A stretch of DNA of 23,795 nucleotides. Source: Xylaria sp. FL1777. Lineage: Eukaryota > Ascomycota > Sordariomycetes > Xylariales > Xylariaceae. The first letter of the stretch is position 1; each line of letters starts with the position of its first letter. The position numbers and the translations under genes are program-made. The stretch is taken from NCBI GenBank assembly GCA_022578965.1, contig MU400911.1:1-23795 (forward strand), given 5' to 3'. The notes beneath the pieces were generated by a model that saw only the letters and a list, made by a program, of their open reading frames with translations, searched no databases and had not been told where the DNA came from. Positions 1-9,927 of the stretch are shown here, piece by piece.

Positions 1-268
1 TATTTATATATTTTAAATATTTAATTTTTTAATATTTATAATTATAATTAAACAATTAATAAATTTGCTTTTTTTTTTTTTTAAATATTTTTTTTCTAAA
101 GCTTTTTTGTTTTTAACAAGTTTTATTATTATATTTAATAAGTATTTTTAATACTATAATAATATAAACTTAATTTGCAATTTATTTAAGTATGTAGCTA
201 AGCTATTAAAATATTTTATATTTATTATTATTTATTGCAATATTTGTATTTTTTTTTTTTGCTTATGT
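1..268. other. Decayed AT-rich sequence, nothing recognised
   Basis: A/T-rich sequence with T tracts at about 70-82 and 248-260. No open frame, repeat or RNA gene stands out. It directly follows the 3' end of the minus-strand lysine-rich relic, so it may be the terminal or flanking part of the same dead element, but no terminal inverted repeat could be seen. Confidence 0.4.
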
Positions 269-558
269 TTATTGCTTTTTAAAAGTTCTATATGTTGCTT
301 TTTTTGCAGCTTTAGCTTTTTTTATAATTTTTGCTTTTTTTTTAACTTTAGCTTTTTTTTGGGCTTTTTTTTTTTTTAGTTGTTTTTTTTTTCTTGTTTT
401 TTTTGTTTTTGCTATATACGTTCTTTATTTTTCTGCTTTTTAAGTTTTGCTTTTTTTTAGGCTACTTGCGCTCTATTAATTTTAGCTAAACAAGCATTAA
501 TAGTTTTAGTATTTTAGTTTTTAGCTTTTTAAAAAGCAATAATAATTTTATTTAGCAA
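269..558 (-). pseudogene. Lys/Ala/Gln-rich coding relic, possible DDE transposase tail
   Basis: Read on the minus strand, 424 down to 272 is open for 51 codons, ending at a TAA at 271-269. It begins RTYIAKTKKTRKKKQ and continues with KKAKVKKKAKIIKKAKAAKK. One TAA (427-425) separates it from an upstream Ala-Glu-Lys. Further upstream a different frame (558 to 415) reads INACLAKINRAQVA and carries TAA stops that could each be a former CAA glutamine codon. The frame change falls near runs of A, so small indels are likely. Long Lys/Ala/Gln/Glu-rich C-terminal tails are typical of fungal pogo/Fot1-type DDE transposases, and the decay fits an inactivated copy. No catalytic domain was recognised at higher coordinates. 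Plain A-rich low-complexity DNA read by chance remains possible. Confidence 0.3.
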
Positions 559-1371
559 ATATTTATAAAAATATAAAAAATGCCATTGTTTTAAGTTATT
601 TAACTGTTTTACTTGCTAAAATATTATAAAGAGCTTTTTTTTTTTAGTGCTTTATAGCTTTGCTAAATATATAGCACATATAATATAATTAAAAGCTGCA
701 AACCTATTTATAATATAATATTATTTAAGTTTATTTATAGCAAGCTAAGCAATAATAAAAATATAATTGTATACTTTATAAAAAAATCCAAAAGAAATAG
801 TAATAATACTAAAGTTTATAGCTTTTAGTAAGTAATAATTATATAGTTAATTATATAAGCATTAAATTATTTTATAACAAACAATAATGCTTAGCTTTTT
901 TTTAATCTTAAAATTAATATTGCTTTTTATAATAATTTGCTATAAAAACTTGCACTATATAATGTTTTTATGTTTTTTATAAATAATATTAATAATTATA
1001 ATAATAAACTACTTAATATATTTTTTTTGTTTTATATATATAAGTTAACTAAGTAGCTAGTTTAATATATTAATACTTTAAAATAAAAATATAATATAGT
1101 TTTTATAGTAATAGTTATATAAGTTAATATTTATACTAGTAGTTTTTAAGCTATAAATAAAAACTTAAATAAATAAGTTAGAATTATTAAAATTAGCTAT
1201 AATGTTTAAGCGCTTTTTATTGCTTTAGTAAAATATAATAGTTTGTATATTTAAATTTAAAATTTGAAAAAAAATAAAAAGTTCCTTAAAAAAAAATAAA
1301 GATATATTAGCATAATAATATCTAAGTATTAATATAAAATAGCAAAAAAGTAAACTATAAAGTTATAAAAC
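559..1371. other. Decayed AT-rich sequence, nothing recognised
   Basis: Dense in stop codons in every frame. On the minus strand near 640-705 there is a short reading resembling the stretch before the tail of DDE transposases (ending Leu-Ala-Lys-Leu), but it is too degraded to call. At 1261-1300 GA and TC dinucleotides reappear briefly (including a rare TGA), a small patch that looks less mutated than its surroundings. Confidence 0.4.
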
Positions 1372-1513
1372 ACCTTAAAAAATAAAATATTTATTTTATT
1401 AAGTAGTAAGGCCTTAAAAAAAGAAATATTTATTTTATTAGGTAATAAAGCCTTAAAAAAGAAAATATTTATTTTATTAAATAATAAAGCCTTAAAAAAG
1501 AAAATATTTATTA
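1372..1513. repeat. 39-bp tandem repeat, about 3.6 copies
   Basis: Units start at 1372, 1411, 1450 and 1489, exactly 39 bases apart; the last is partial. Each opens with GCCTTAAAAAA (ACCTTAAAAAA in the first) and continues through ATATTTATTTTATTA. Several of the differences are G/A changes, such as TTAGGTAAT against TTAAATAAT. Because 39 is a multiple of three, the minus strand reads through as a 70-codon frame (1541-1329) with a repeated Lys-Ala-Leu-Leu-x-Asn-Lys-Ile-Asn-Ile pattern. I treat that frame as a by-product of the repeat rather than a gene: it has no ribosome or promoter context and no family resemblance. Confidence 0.85.
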
Positions 1514-1851
1514 AAACAAATATTTTTTTTTTTAAAAGCACATATTAAATAAAAAAAAACTAAAAATACTTATTGCTAAATTTATAAAAATTCTGCTATA
1601 ATAACTACTTAGTTTAAAAAAGCTATATTATTTTTCTTTTTAAGCTAAATTATATATATAAAAACTTAAAAAATAATATAAGCTAATAGTAAGCTATAAG
1701 CAATAATAAACTTAAACTATTTAATGTAGTTTAATAAAATAGTAGCATATATATTTTCTTTAGTAAGTTTAAAAATATATTATACTTTTTTATTAGCAGT
1801 TTGCTAAATAATATTACACATTTGCTAAATATTTATAGCTACTATTAGTTA

Positions 1852-1995
1852 AAACTTAATAATTAGGTTTTTAATATTATTAGCTTTAGTACTTTTTGCT
1901 TTTGCTTTTCTTTTACTTTTAATATTTATATTAGCTTTTTTATTATTATTAAAAGAATTATTAATTAAAATAAGCTTTTTTTTAATAAAAGTAAA
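1852..1995 (-). pseudogene. Short basic coding-like relic
   Basis: The minus strand is open for 48 codons between a TAG at 1998-1996 and a TAA at 1851-1849. Its middle reads NINIKSKRKAKAKSTKANN, strongly basic and alanine-rich, preceded by an Asn-rich stretch. There is no start codon context and no recognisable domain. Composition resembles the tail relic at 269-558 and, by inference, the linker or tail of a dead transposase. It could equally be chance translation of A-rich sequence. Confidence 0.18.
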
Positions 1996-1998
1996 CTA

Positions 1999-3104
1999 AT
2001 TAGTCTTTTAGTTTGTTTTATTTTTAATGTTTTTTTTTAAGCGTAAAGTTTAAACATTGTTTAAATTAAAAGCTATAATATTTATTTTACGTTAAACTTT
2101 AAGGTTTAATATAACTAAGTTTATAGTTTTACTAGTTTAATAGTAGTTTTATTTAGTTTAACTAGTAACTATAATTGCTAAACCTTTTTTATTTAAAAAT
2201 GCAACATATAATTAATTTTTATATATAGTAAACTATTTTTAATATTTCTTTTTGCTTTATTTATTTAAGAAAATATATACTGTAGTAAATTTAGCTCTAA
2301 GTAAATTATTACTTAAAGCTATACTTTTATTGTTTAAAGTTTTAATTTTAGTACTTATATTATAACATAAAAAAAGCTGTTTATAAATTATATTAATTAT
2401 AATTTTACATAAGTTAAAGCTTTAATTATATTGTTTAGCAGTATAGCTAAAAAAGTTAAGTAATATTATTTATTACTTATAGTTTTTACTTTTATAAGCT
2501 TTATTAAAGTATTATATGCTTTTAAAAACATTATTATTATTTATGTTTATTATTAACTTGCTAGTGCTACTAATAGCTAAATGCTAAATGCTATTAATAT
2601 TAATATAAAGCACTTTTTTTAGCAGCTAAAATAAATTAAAGCTTAGTTTATATAGTTTTAGCTTATTAAAGTTAAATAAAAATAAAAGTAGTATTAATAG
2701 CTTTATAAAACTAAGTTGTAAATACTTTAATATATTCTTTAGGTAATTTATAAAAAGGGTTGCTAAATAAAAAACTATGCTTTTTTATTACAAAAATTAA
2801 ATTAATTAATATGTTATATTATTTGTATTTTTGCAAGTATATGCTTTATTTATTACTAATACTTTAAAGTACTATAAAGCAAATATACTATAAACCTTAA
2901 TTTTAGCATTTTTTTTAATTAAAATTCTTTTGTTTTTATTATTTATATTAACTTAGCTTAAAGTTTGCTTTTTTTAATAAATTAAGTTTTTTATTAGCTT
3001 AAAAACTTTAAACAAATAATATGCACTAAAAGTTAAAAATAAAAAAACAAACATAATTTTGCTAGTTTACTTTAGTTAACAGAAAGTTTTATATAAAAAG
3101 TATA
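1999..3104. other. Decayed AT-rich sequence, nothing recognised
   Basis: No open frame above 60 codons and no tandem structure found. The C/G context bias of the window is evident: most C and G sit in AGC, GCT, ACT or AGT. No RNA-like GC-rich fold is visible. Confidence 0.4.
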
Positions 3105-3149
3105 AAAAACTAAATATTTAATAATATTAGTATTAAATATTTAGTTTTT
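3105..3149. repeat. Perfect 19-bp hairpin (H1) of a recurring arm family
   Basis: The left arm AAAAACTAAATATTTAATA (3105-3123) is matched without error by its reverse complement at 3131-3149 across a 7-base loop. The left flank reads TAT, giving the string TATAAAAAACTAAATAT that is also present in the hairpin at 9220. The arms hold only one C or G each, but 19 exact pairs and the shared arm sequence make chance unlikely. Confidence 0.8.
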
Positions 3150-4949
3150 ATTAAGTTATATATATTTTTAGTAATATTAAATCTAGGTTTTATATTTTAA
3201 TAATAAGGTCTTGTTTGTTAAAAATGCGTTTTTTTTTTAATTTGTTAATTTTAGACTTGCTATTATTATAAGCTAAATATACATTAAGGTTTCTTTAAAA
3301 AAAGGATTATAATGCATTATAAGTTTGCATAACTATAAAAAAAAGTATAAAAATAAGTAATAAGTAATAAATCTTTTTATGTTTAAATATAATAATATAC
3401 TTTTTGTAATAAAAATTACTTAGCACTTTACTATAAATTACTGTTTTTTTAGTTTTATATTTATTTGCTATAAAAGCAAAGTTAAAAAAGTTAATAATTT
3501 TAGTTAATATAGCAGCTATATTTATTTTTAATGTTTATTGTTAGTAAATATTATTAAAAAAGATAAAAATTCAAATATTTATAATAAATATTTTATTTTT
3601 TAAGCACTTAAAGGCCTATAAAATAAAATAAGTAATAAAATATTTAATTTTTTAAAACTTATTTTTATTTACTTATAAGCTAATATAATTAAAAAGTAGT
3701 TTTGCTTTTAAATATTATTATAGCATTTTATTAGTTTATTTTAAGGTATAATGCAGCATTTATAACTAATTAATTTTAACTTTTAGTATTACTTAATGTA
3801 TATTTTATAATTAAGTTATACTTTTTTTTGCGGTTTTTTGCTTTTTTTTTAGCTTTAGCATTTATAATATTATTGTTTTAAAAATCTAAATCTTTGTTTA
3901 AAAAATTAGCTCTAGTAATTATTATTACTTCTGCTATTTTATTTAAAGCAAGCTTATTAATAACTTTTATATTATTTATATTAATAATTGTTTTAATTTT
4001 ATTTGCTTTGTTAGCTTTTAACAAAAGTAATAAATTATTTATCTCGGTTTTATTAATAAAGCCTTTAGTTTAAATATAAATATATTTTATATTAGCTATG
4101 CTTAAATATAGCAAATCTGTTATACTTTAGTTTATAGCAGTAAATATATATTGCTTTATTAAAAAATCTATAAAATATTATAGCTTTACTTAAATATTAT
4201 AATCTGTTGTGTTTTTAAGTATTGCTGCTTTATTTTTTAGCTATTTTTTAATGCTATTAATATAACTTATATAAAAAAAAAGTAGTGCTACATTTTTTAT
4301 TACTATATTAAAAAAGCTAGCTTAGCTTATTATATTAGTTTTATTAAAAAGTATAACTAATAGTTTATAGTTATTTTTTTAAATATTAAAAGCAATAGTT
4401 TTTAAAACTATAATAATAATTAAAAGCTGTATTACTGCTTTTTTTTGCTTATAATATATAAAGAATTTATTATTATAACGTTTATGCTAGTAAAACTATA
4501 TAAAAAGCAATACTTTAATTTAATTTTTTTTAGAAATACTATAAATAAGCTTAATGCTTTAGCTTTATTAAATGCAAAAATGCTTTAAGTAAGTTTATAG
4601 TAGCTTAAAAGCTACTATAACTATAGCTATTTTTAGTACATTTACTACTTATTAACTTTTTATAACAGTTATTATAAAAGACATTTTACTTTTTAAGAAT
4701 TAATAACTTTGCTACAAAAACATAAAATAAGCTATAGAATTATGCCCTTTAAGTAAGTTTACTAAAGCATTAAGTTCGTTTTTAGCACTAAGGTTATATA
4801 TTATAATATACTAAACTATTGCACTAAAGCTATTTTATATTAAAGAAAAATCAAGATTTTTTTGGGTTATGTTTACATTTTAAAATTAGTAATAAAAATA
4901 TAATATTACTAATGCTGCAACTATATTAATATAACTATATTTAAGCGTA
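3150..4949. other. Decayed AT-rich sequence between hairpins H1 and H2
   Basis: No gene or repeat recognised. A weak 13-bp A/T-only inverted match occurs around 3585-3640, which is not significant at this composition. A short T-rich, G-containing patch at 3825-3855 (minus strand Lys/Ala/Asn-rich) resembles the transposase-tail composition seen elsewhere but is too short to annotate. Confidence 0.35.
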
Positions 4950-4995
4950 CAAAAAACCAAATATTTTAATTATTATTAAAATATTTGGTTTTTTG
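4950..4995. repeat. 21-bp hairpin (H2) of the same arm family
   Basis: The left arm begins C then AAAAAACCAAATATTTTAAT (4950-4970) and pairs perfectly with 4975-4995 across a four-base loop. Preceding bases give TACAAAAAACC, matching the unpaired copy near 9169. Compared with H1 and H3 it has ACCAAA where they have ACTAAA, on both arms, so the arms changed together or H2 keeps the ancestral base. It is followed by a G-run (GGGG at 4995-4998), rare in this window. Confidence 0.82.
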
Positions 4996-5550
4996 GGGTT
5001 TTAGTATAAAAACAATATAAAAAATAAATATTTACTATAAATATTCATAAAAAAAGTAAACTTGTTTTAAGTTTTAAAGTAAAAAATAAATATTAACACT
5101 TTACTTTGCATTTTTTGCCTTTTTATTCTTATAAGTTATAGATTATATTTTTTAACGCTATTAATATTGTTTTAGTTTTATATAATTTGTTTAAAGGTTG
5201 CTTTTTAAGTAAAAAATAAAAAAGCAGCAAAAATACCTGCATTACAGTTAGCAAAATACTAAGTTAGCTAAAAGTTGCTAAAATAAATAGCTAAAATAAC
5301 CTATATATTTTAATTACTATTAGCTACTTTTTTTAAAAGGGTTTTTTTTTAGCTTATAATAATACTTTTTAGCTATAAGCTTAAGCTTTAGTAGTAATAA
5401 AAGCTTTATAAACTAAATATTTAAAATAGCAAGCATAAATAGTTAATATAGCTAAGCTAAAAAAAAAAGTTATAAAAAAAACAAAAAAAGCAAACTAAAA
5501 AAAGCTTAACAAAAATTATAGTAAATATTTTGTTTTTAAAACCTTTTATA
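4996..5550. other. Decayed AT-rich sequence, nothing recognised
   Basis: Contains a solitary partial match to the hairpin-arm motif at about 5407-5427 (AAACTAAATATTTAAAAT). An A-rich run at 5460-5500 has interspersed AGC/GCA. No coding frame or RNA was found. Confidence 0.35.
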
Positions 5551-5658
5551 ATTACTAAGCCAATATATAATTATTATATAGCTTTAAATATTTTATTTTT
5601 AGTAATTACTAAGTTAAAATATAATTATTATATAGCTTTAAATATTTTATTTTTAGTA
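5551..5658. repeat. 54-bp tandem duplication
   Basis: The segments 5551-5604 and 5605-5658 are near-identical. Both run from ATTACTAAG to ATTTTATTTTTAGTA and share an internal ATAATTATTATATAGCTTTA. They differ only around CCAATAT against TTAAAAT. Since 54 is a multiple of three, a 61-codon plus-strand frame (5530-5715) spans it, but its content is purely the repeat and hydrophobic filler, so I do not call a gene. Confidence 0.85.
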
Positions 5659-5765
5659 GCTTTTACTAGTTATATTTTAGTTTTAAGTTTTATTATAGCT
5701 ACTTATAATTATTAAAATTATAGCTACTGTTTATTTCTAGCTTTATATTATTTATAACGTTTATT

Positions 5766-6038
5766 TTGTTTTTTTTTTTGCTAGTTTTACTGCTATTAGT
5801 TAGTTTTTTTGCTAACTTATGCTTTATAGTTAGCTTTATGTTTAACCTTTTATATAATGCTATATATTTTATAAAGATTTTCTTTGTTAATATGCTTATT
5901 TTATATAGCAACTTAAATGCTAGTACTAAGCTATTAGCTTTTAAGTCTTTTAGTTTAAACTATGCTAATAAGTTAACAAAAAAAAATAGCAGTTTTACAA
6001 CATTAAAAAATGTACTAAAGCAAAATATATATAGTTAA
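5766..6038 (+). pseudogene. 90-codon open segment, probable coding relic
   Basis: An open plus-strand frame of 90 codons starts at an ATG. Its first 40 residues are hydrophobic Phe/Leu-rich and probably reflect T-rich DNA. The second half is more protein-like: SNLNASTKLLAFKSFSLNYA followed by NKLTKKNSSFTTLKNVLKQ. This loosely resembles the Ser/Thr/Lys linker between the catalytic core and tail of fungal pogo/Fot1 DDE transposases, but there is no diagnostic motif. A 70-codon antisense frame (5911-5699), Lys/Asn-rich, overlaps it. I cannot decide which strand, if either, was coding. A functional gene is very unlikely. Confidence 0.2.
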
Positions 6039-8794
6039 AAAAACACAATAAGTTGCTTAGTAAATATATAAAAAAGCTGTTTAAAAAACATACGCAAGAA
6101 ACCTTTGCTGCAATAATTAAATAAATATTAAAGCATAGCATTAAAGCTAAAATAAAAAGCATTATATTTTTATTACATAAATATTATAACATATAAGTAT
6201 ATATTATAGCATGCTTATATAGTAGCATTATAAACTTAATTAAGCAACTATAGCAAATATGTTAATATAATAACTATTAAAGCTTTTTTAAATAAATAAC
6301 TTATATTATTATATAATAGCTTTTTCTTTATTATATTATAGCATAATAGCTTTAAGCAGCTATACTTAAAACTAAAAAAATCTAACTTTATAATAATACG
6401 TTTAAACAATTAAACATAAAAAAACTTAGTTTTTTTAAAGTTTAGCATAATAAAAATATAAAAGCTAATATATATTTAATAATAGTTAAACTAGTTATTA
6501 AAAAACAAGCATATAATATTTTTACTAGTAAATATAATAAGCTAAGCTTTTTAAATCTTGTAATATTAAAAAGCAAAGCTTTTATTTAATTAACTAGTAT
6601 AATTATTTAAAGCATTAAGCATTAATGCTATATATACAAACTAGCTTTAGCATTTATTTATATTATAGTTATTAAAGTTATAAGTTTTTGTTTTTAGTTT
6701 TTACTGTTATATAAAAACAAAAAATAAAAAGTTAGCACTATTAAATAGTACTATTTTGTTTGCTTAAAAGCTTTTAACCTTAGTTTTGCTTAAAGCACTA
6801 AAAACCTAAAAATAAATGCAGTAAACATTAAGTAAGCTAAAAAATTAAAAGTAGCTTTATATATAGTTTAGCTAGCTTTTATATAAAATATTATATTATA
6901 CTTAGTAAAAAAGCCCAAGCTTTTTAAAATATAACTTATAAGCTTTAAAAAATTCTAAATTATATATATAAGCAACTAACTATAATGCAAGCTTAAAAGT
7001 TTTGCTGCATAATAGTTATGCTTTATAATGTTTAGCAAAAATAGTAATATAATTAGCAATATTTTAAAAGTTGTTTAGTAGTATTATTTTAAATTGCTTA
7101 TTTATGCTTAATATACTTTGCATTATATTTTACTAAATTATTTTTAATTGATTTTAATGCTTAAAAAAAAATAAGCAAAGCTGCTTTAAAGCATAACTTA
7201 TAAATTAAAAAATATACTACTTAAATATATTATTTAGTACTTATAGCATGCTATACTTTTGCACTATGTTTTTTAAGCTAAGCTTTTATAACAGCTTTTT
7301 TAACTTATTAAGCATGCAGTAATTTTAAGTAGTATGCTATAGTTATAATATTTAAAAAAAAATACTATTAATATAAGTTTGCTTAAAAAAAATAAGCAAT
7401 ATTTAGTTTATATATATATATTTAGCACACTTAGTAATATTAAACTACTTTAGTAATGCACTACTATTAAAAAGTATAAATATTGCTAGCTTTTTAATAA
7501 ATTTAATAAAACAAACAACAAAAGTAAGCATAAAGTTATTTAGCTAGTATATTAAAACAAAAAAAAAAAAGTTATAAATAATAAAATTAATTAGCAAAAA
7601 CAAGCAAATAGTTTGCTAAAAAAACAATTTATAAAAGTTTATAGCAGTTATAATATAAAATTAAAGCATATAGTATTTATAGCATATATTATAGTAAAGC
7701 AGCATAAAGGCGTTAAACAAAGTAAATAACATGTAATATAGCTAGCTTTTATAAAACTAAAAAGCGTTAAAAAAAAAAAAAAAATCAAGTAGTATTACTT
7801 TTTGCGTTAATATTTTAGCTTTGCTTTAGTAGTATTATTTAAATAAGTTTAAGCTAAAAAATAGCAAGTTAAACTGCAATAAATCAAAAAAATAAAATCT
7901 TTTTATAAGTGTTTATATATGCTGCTTATAAAAATTATACATTTTAATTTTAAACAAAGCTACTTTTTTAACGCAAAAGCTAGCTAAAGTAATTTTTATT
8001 ATTTTTAGCCTTTTTATATTTTAAAACATATATTATAAATATAAATATAAACAATATTCTTAAAATAAGCTATTATTATTATAAGCTATTTTAGCTATAC
8101 ATACTAACTTATTAAGCAAAATAAACAAAAGTATTATATTATTAGTTAAATAAAAAGATTTAATAATATAAAGCACGTTTTAAAAAGCAAAGTTAACTTA
8201 CGTAATATTAAAGTAAAAATATTGCTAGTTTACTATTAAAAAATAGTTTATATAAAATTTTTACAAAGCACTTTTTGTTAAATAGCTTATAATTATATTT
8301 TTAATATTATATCTTTATAAAAAAAAAATAAAGCTAGCAAAATAACTAAACAAATACTAGTTATATAAAGTTTTAAAGTAATTTTAAAATAGTTTTATAT
8401 ATTTGTACAAAATAATATACTGCAACTAAATATACTTAAAAAAGCTAAAGCTTTTTGCTAAAGCTTGCTAAATGCTTGCTTTTGCTTTAGTTTAAGCAAA
8501 ACTAATAAAGTACTAAGCAATAATTATAAAAGAACAAAAAGCATATAAAGCAAGTAATATATAATTTTTTATAAACTATTTTTATATTTTAAATAGCAAA
8601 TAAGTAGTTTAATATTTAAAAATCAAAAGAAAATAAAAGAAAAAAAAATAAATATAGTTATTAAAACTATATTAAAAAAAGCTAAGCTATAAATTTTAAG
8701 TTTTATAAAGTTTTACTAAGTTAAAAACGTAGTATATATTTTAAGCAATAAAAAATTAAAACAAAAATAAATAACTTAAAGTAAATATTACTAA
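6039..8794. other. Longest featureless decayed stretch
   Basis: About 2.7 kb with no tandem array, hairpin or open frame worth naming. Short readings just after 6039 look faintly protein-like (for example KLLSKYIKKLFKKHTQETF on the plus strand) but break within 35 codons. A rare TGA occurs at 7149. A 15-base A run lies at about 7770-7785, followed by ATCAAG. Nothing here supports a gene. Confidence 0.4.
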
Positions 8795-8956
8795 AAGCAA
8801 TGCAGCAAAAAAACAAAGCTATATAAAATAGCTATTAATGTTATATTAACAAGTAATATATATTTGTTAGTAAATATTATAACAAAAGGCTTTAGTAAAT
8901 AAAAAGAAAAGCTTAAGTTTATTAGCATTAAAAAAAGTATGCTAAAAAAGGATCCG
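8795..8956 (+). pseudogene. Weak coding relic with one TAA
   Basis: One plus-strand frame runs 54 codons between TAA stops (8792-8794 and 8957-8959), with a single internal TAA at 8900-8902. It reads NIYLLVNIITKGFSK before the stop and KEKLKFISIKKSMLKKDP after it. The Asn-x-Ile-Thr-Lys-x-Phe string recalls an Ile-Asn-His-Ile-Thr-Lys element downstream of the catalytic core in fungal DDE transposases. That is a memory-based likeness over very few residues and may be accidental. The frame ends at GGATCCG, an island of unmutated-looking bases. Confidence 0.13.
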
Positions 8957-9168
8957 TAAAGCTTTTAGTTTAAAACAAAATAATAAAATATTAATAAAAT
9001 TATTATGTTTTAAAGAATTAATATAAGAAGTTAAAAAGCCTTATATAAAATAATTTATTATATGTTCTAATATATAGCTAGCTATATTAATTACTTTTTC
9101 TATATAAATAAATTAGTATAGTAAATATAACAAAATAAATAAAAAATGTATAAAAAAAGAAAATAATA

Positions 9169-9187
9169 TACAAAAAACTAAATATTC
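9169..9187 (+). repeat. Unpaired copy of the hairpin-arm motif
   Basis: Contains ACAAAAAACTAAATATTC, matching the left arms of the hairpins at 3105, 4950 and 9220. No reverse complement lies immediately downstream, so it is a solo arm. It sits about 45 bases before hairpin H3. Confidence 0.55.
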
Positions 9188-9219
9188 AAGAAATAAAAAA
9201 AACAAAAGAAACAAAAAAG

Positions 9220-9318
9220 TAAAGGCTTATAAAAAACTAAATATCTTAAAACGTATAGTTTTTTTTTTTTTAAAAAAGATTATATATTTTAAGATATTTA
9301 GTTTTCTATAAGCCTTTA
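9220..9318. repeat. 32-bp hairpin (H3), one mismatch, 35-base loop
   Basis: The left arm 9220-9251 starts TAAAGGCTTATAAAAAAC and ends AAATATCTTAAAA. The right arm 9287-9318 is its reverse complement except for one A/C mismatch (9232 against 9306), as a single G-to-A change in the left arm would produce. The inner half of each arm is the shared TATAAAAAACTAAATAT motif; the outer AAGGCTTAT is unique to this copy and bordered by TA on both sides. The loop contains a long T tract followed by AAAAAAGATTATATA. A foldback or MITE-like element is possible. Confidence 0.85.
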
Positions 9319-9489
9319 TATATATATAAGCAGTTTAAAAATATAAACAAAAATAAAAAAACACAAAAAAATAAAAAATAAAGCATACTATAGTTGCATT
9401 AATAAAAGTAAAAGTATAAAATTTGTTTTTATATGTAATAACGCGCATTGTTAAATAAAAGGAAAAACTGCTAGCTAAGCTAATTATAA

Positions 9490-9924
9490 TAAACCAGTAA
9501 TAAAAAAAAAAAAGCAAAAACAAAAGAATAATCTTTGCTAGAAATAAAAGCTTTGCTAGCAATAAAAACAAAAAAATTCTGCTGTAATAAAGTAAAAAAA
9601 AAGTTAAGCAATAAAGCAACAAGCTTATTTAGAATATAAAGCATAAAAAACAAAAAAAAAATCAAAAAAAAAAAAATAACTAGTTTTAAAGCGTTTAAAA
9701 CAGTGCTATTATTTTTGTTACTATTAAAAAGGCCTAAGTTACTAGAACTAAAGAAACTTTAAAATTAAAAACAAGCAAAAAAAGCAAAAAGAAAAAAAAG
9801 TGCTAGTTTAAGCAATTTAAAATTTATAGCATTACTATCGTTTAAATCTAAAAAAGCAAAGCTATTTATATATAATAATTCTAAAAATTGCTTAAACAAA
9901 AAAGTAAAAAGTAGCAATAGCACT
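9490..9924 (+). pseudogene. Best coding relic: 145 codons with four TAA stops
   Basis: In the frame starting at 9490, 145 codons run to a TAA at 9925-9927 with only four internal stops, all TAA (9529, 9637, 9760, 9766). Around a dozen stops would be expected from the base composition. Every stop could be a former CAA. Residues look protein-like: SLLEIKALLAIKTKKFCCNK, then KKKLSNKATSLFRI, KRPKLLELKKL, and SASLSNLKFIALLSFKSKKA with LFIYNNSKNCLNKKV. Cys-Cys and Lys-rich segments occur, but I do not recognise the family. Antisense frames (9622-9335, 95 codons; 9665-9480, 61 codons) are Phe/Leu-rich shadows of this A-rich strand. No start codon is evident, so the N-terminus is undefined. Confidence 0.35.
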
Positions 9925-9927
9925 TAA

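Noticed and set aside
269..440. An intact small basic protein
   Set aside because: No ATG start, an in-frame TAA just upstream and strong low complexity; better read as a relic.
3585..3640. 13-bp A/T-only inverted repeat
   Set aside because: No G or C in the match; not significant in this composition.
5530..5715. 61-codon frame across the 54-bp duplication
   Set aside because: Explained by a duplication whose length is a multiple of three; no context for a gene.
9335..9622. 95-codon minus-strand open frame, the longest in the window
   Set aside because: Phe/Leu/Tyr-rich translation of an A-rich plus strand; no motif, and the opposite strand has a more protein-like relic.
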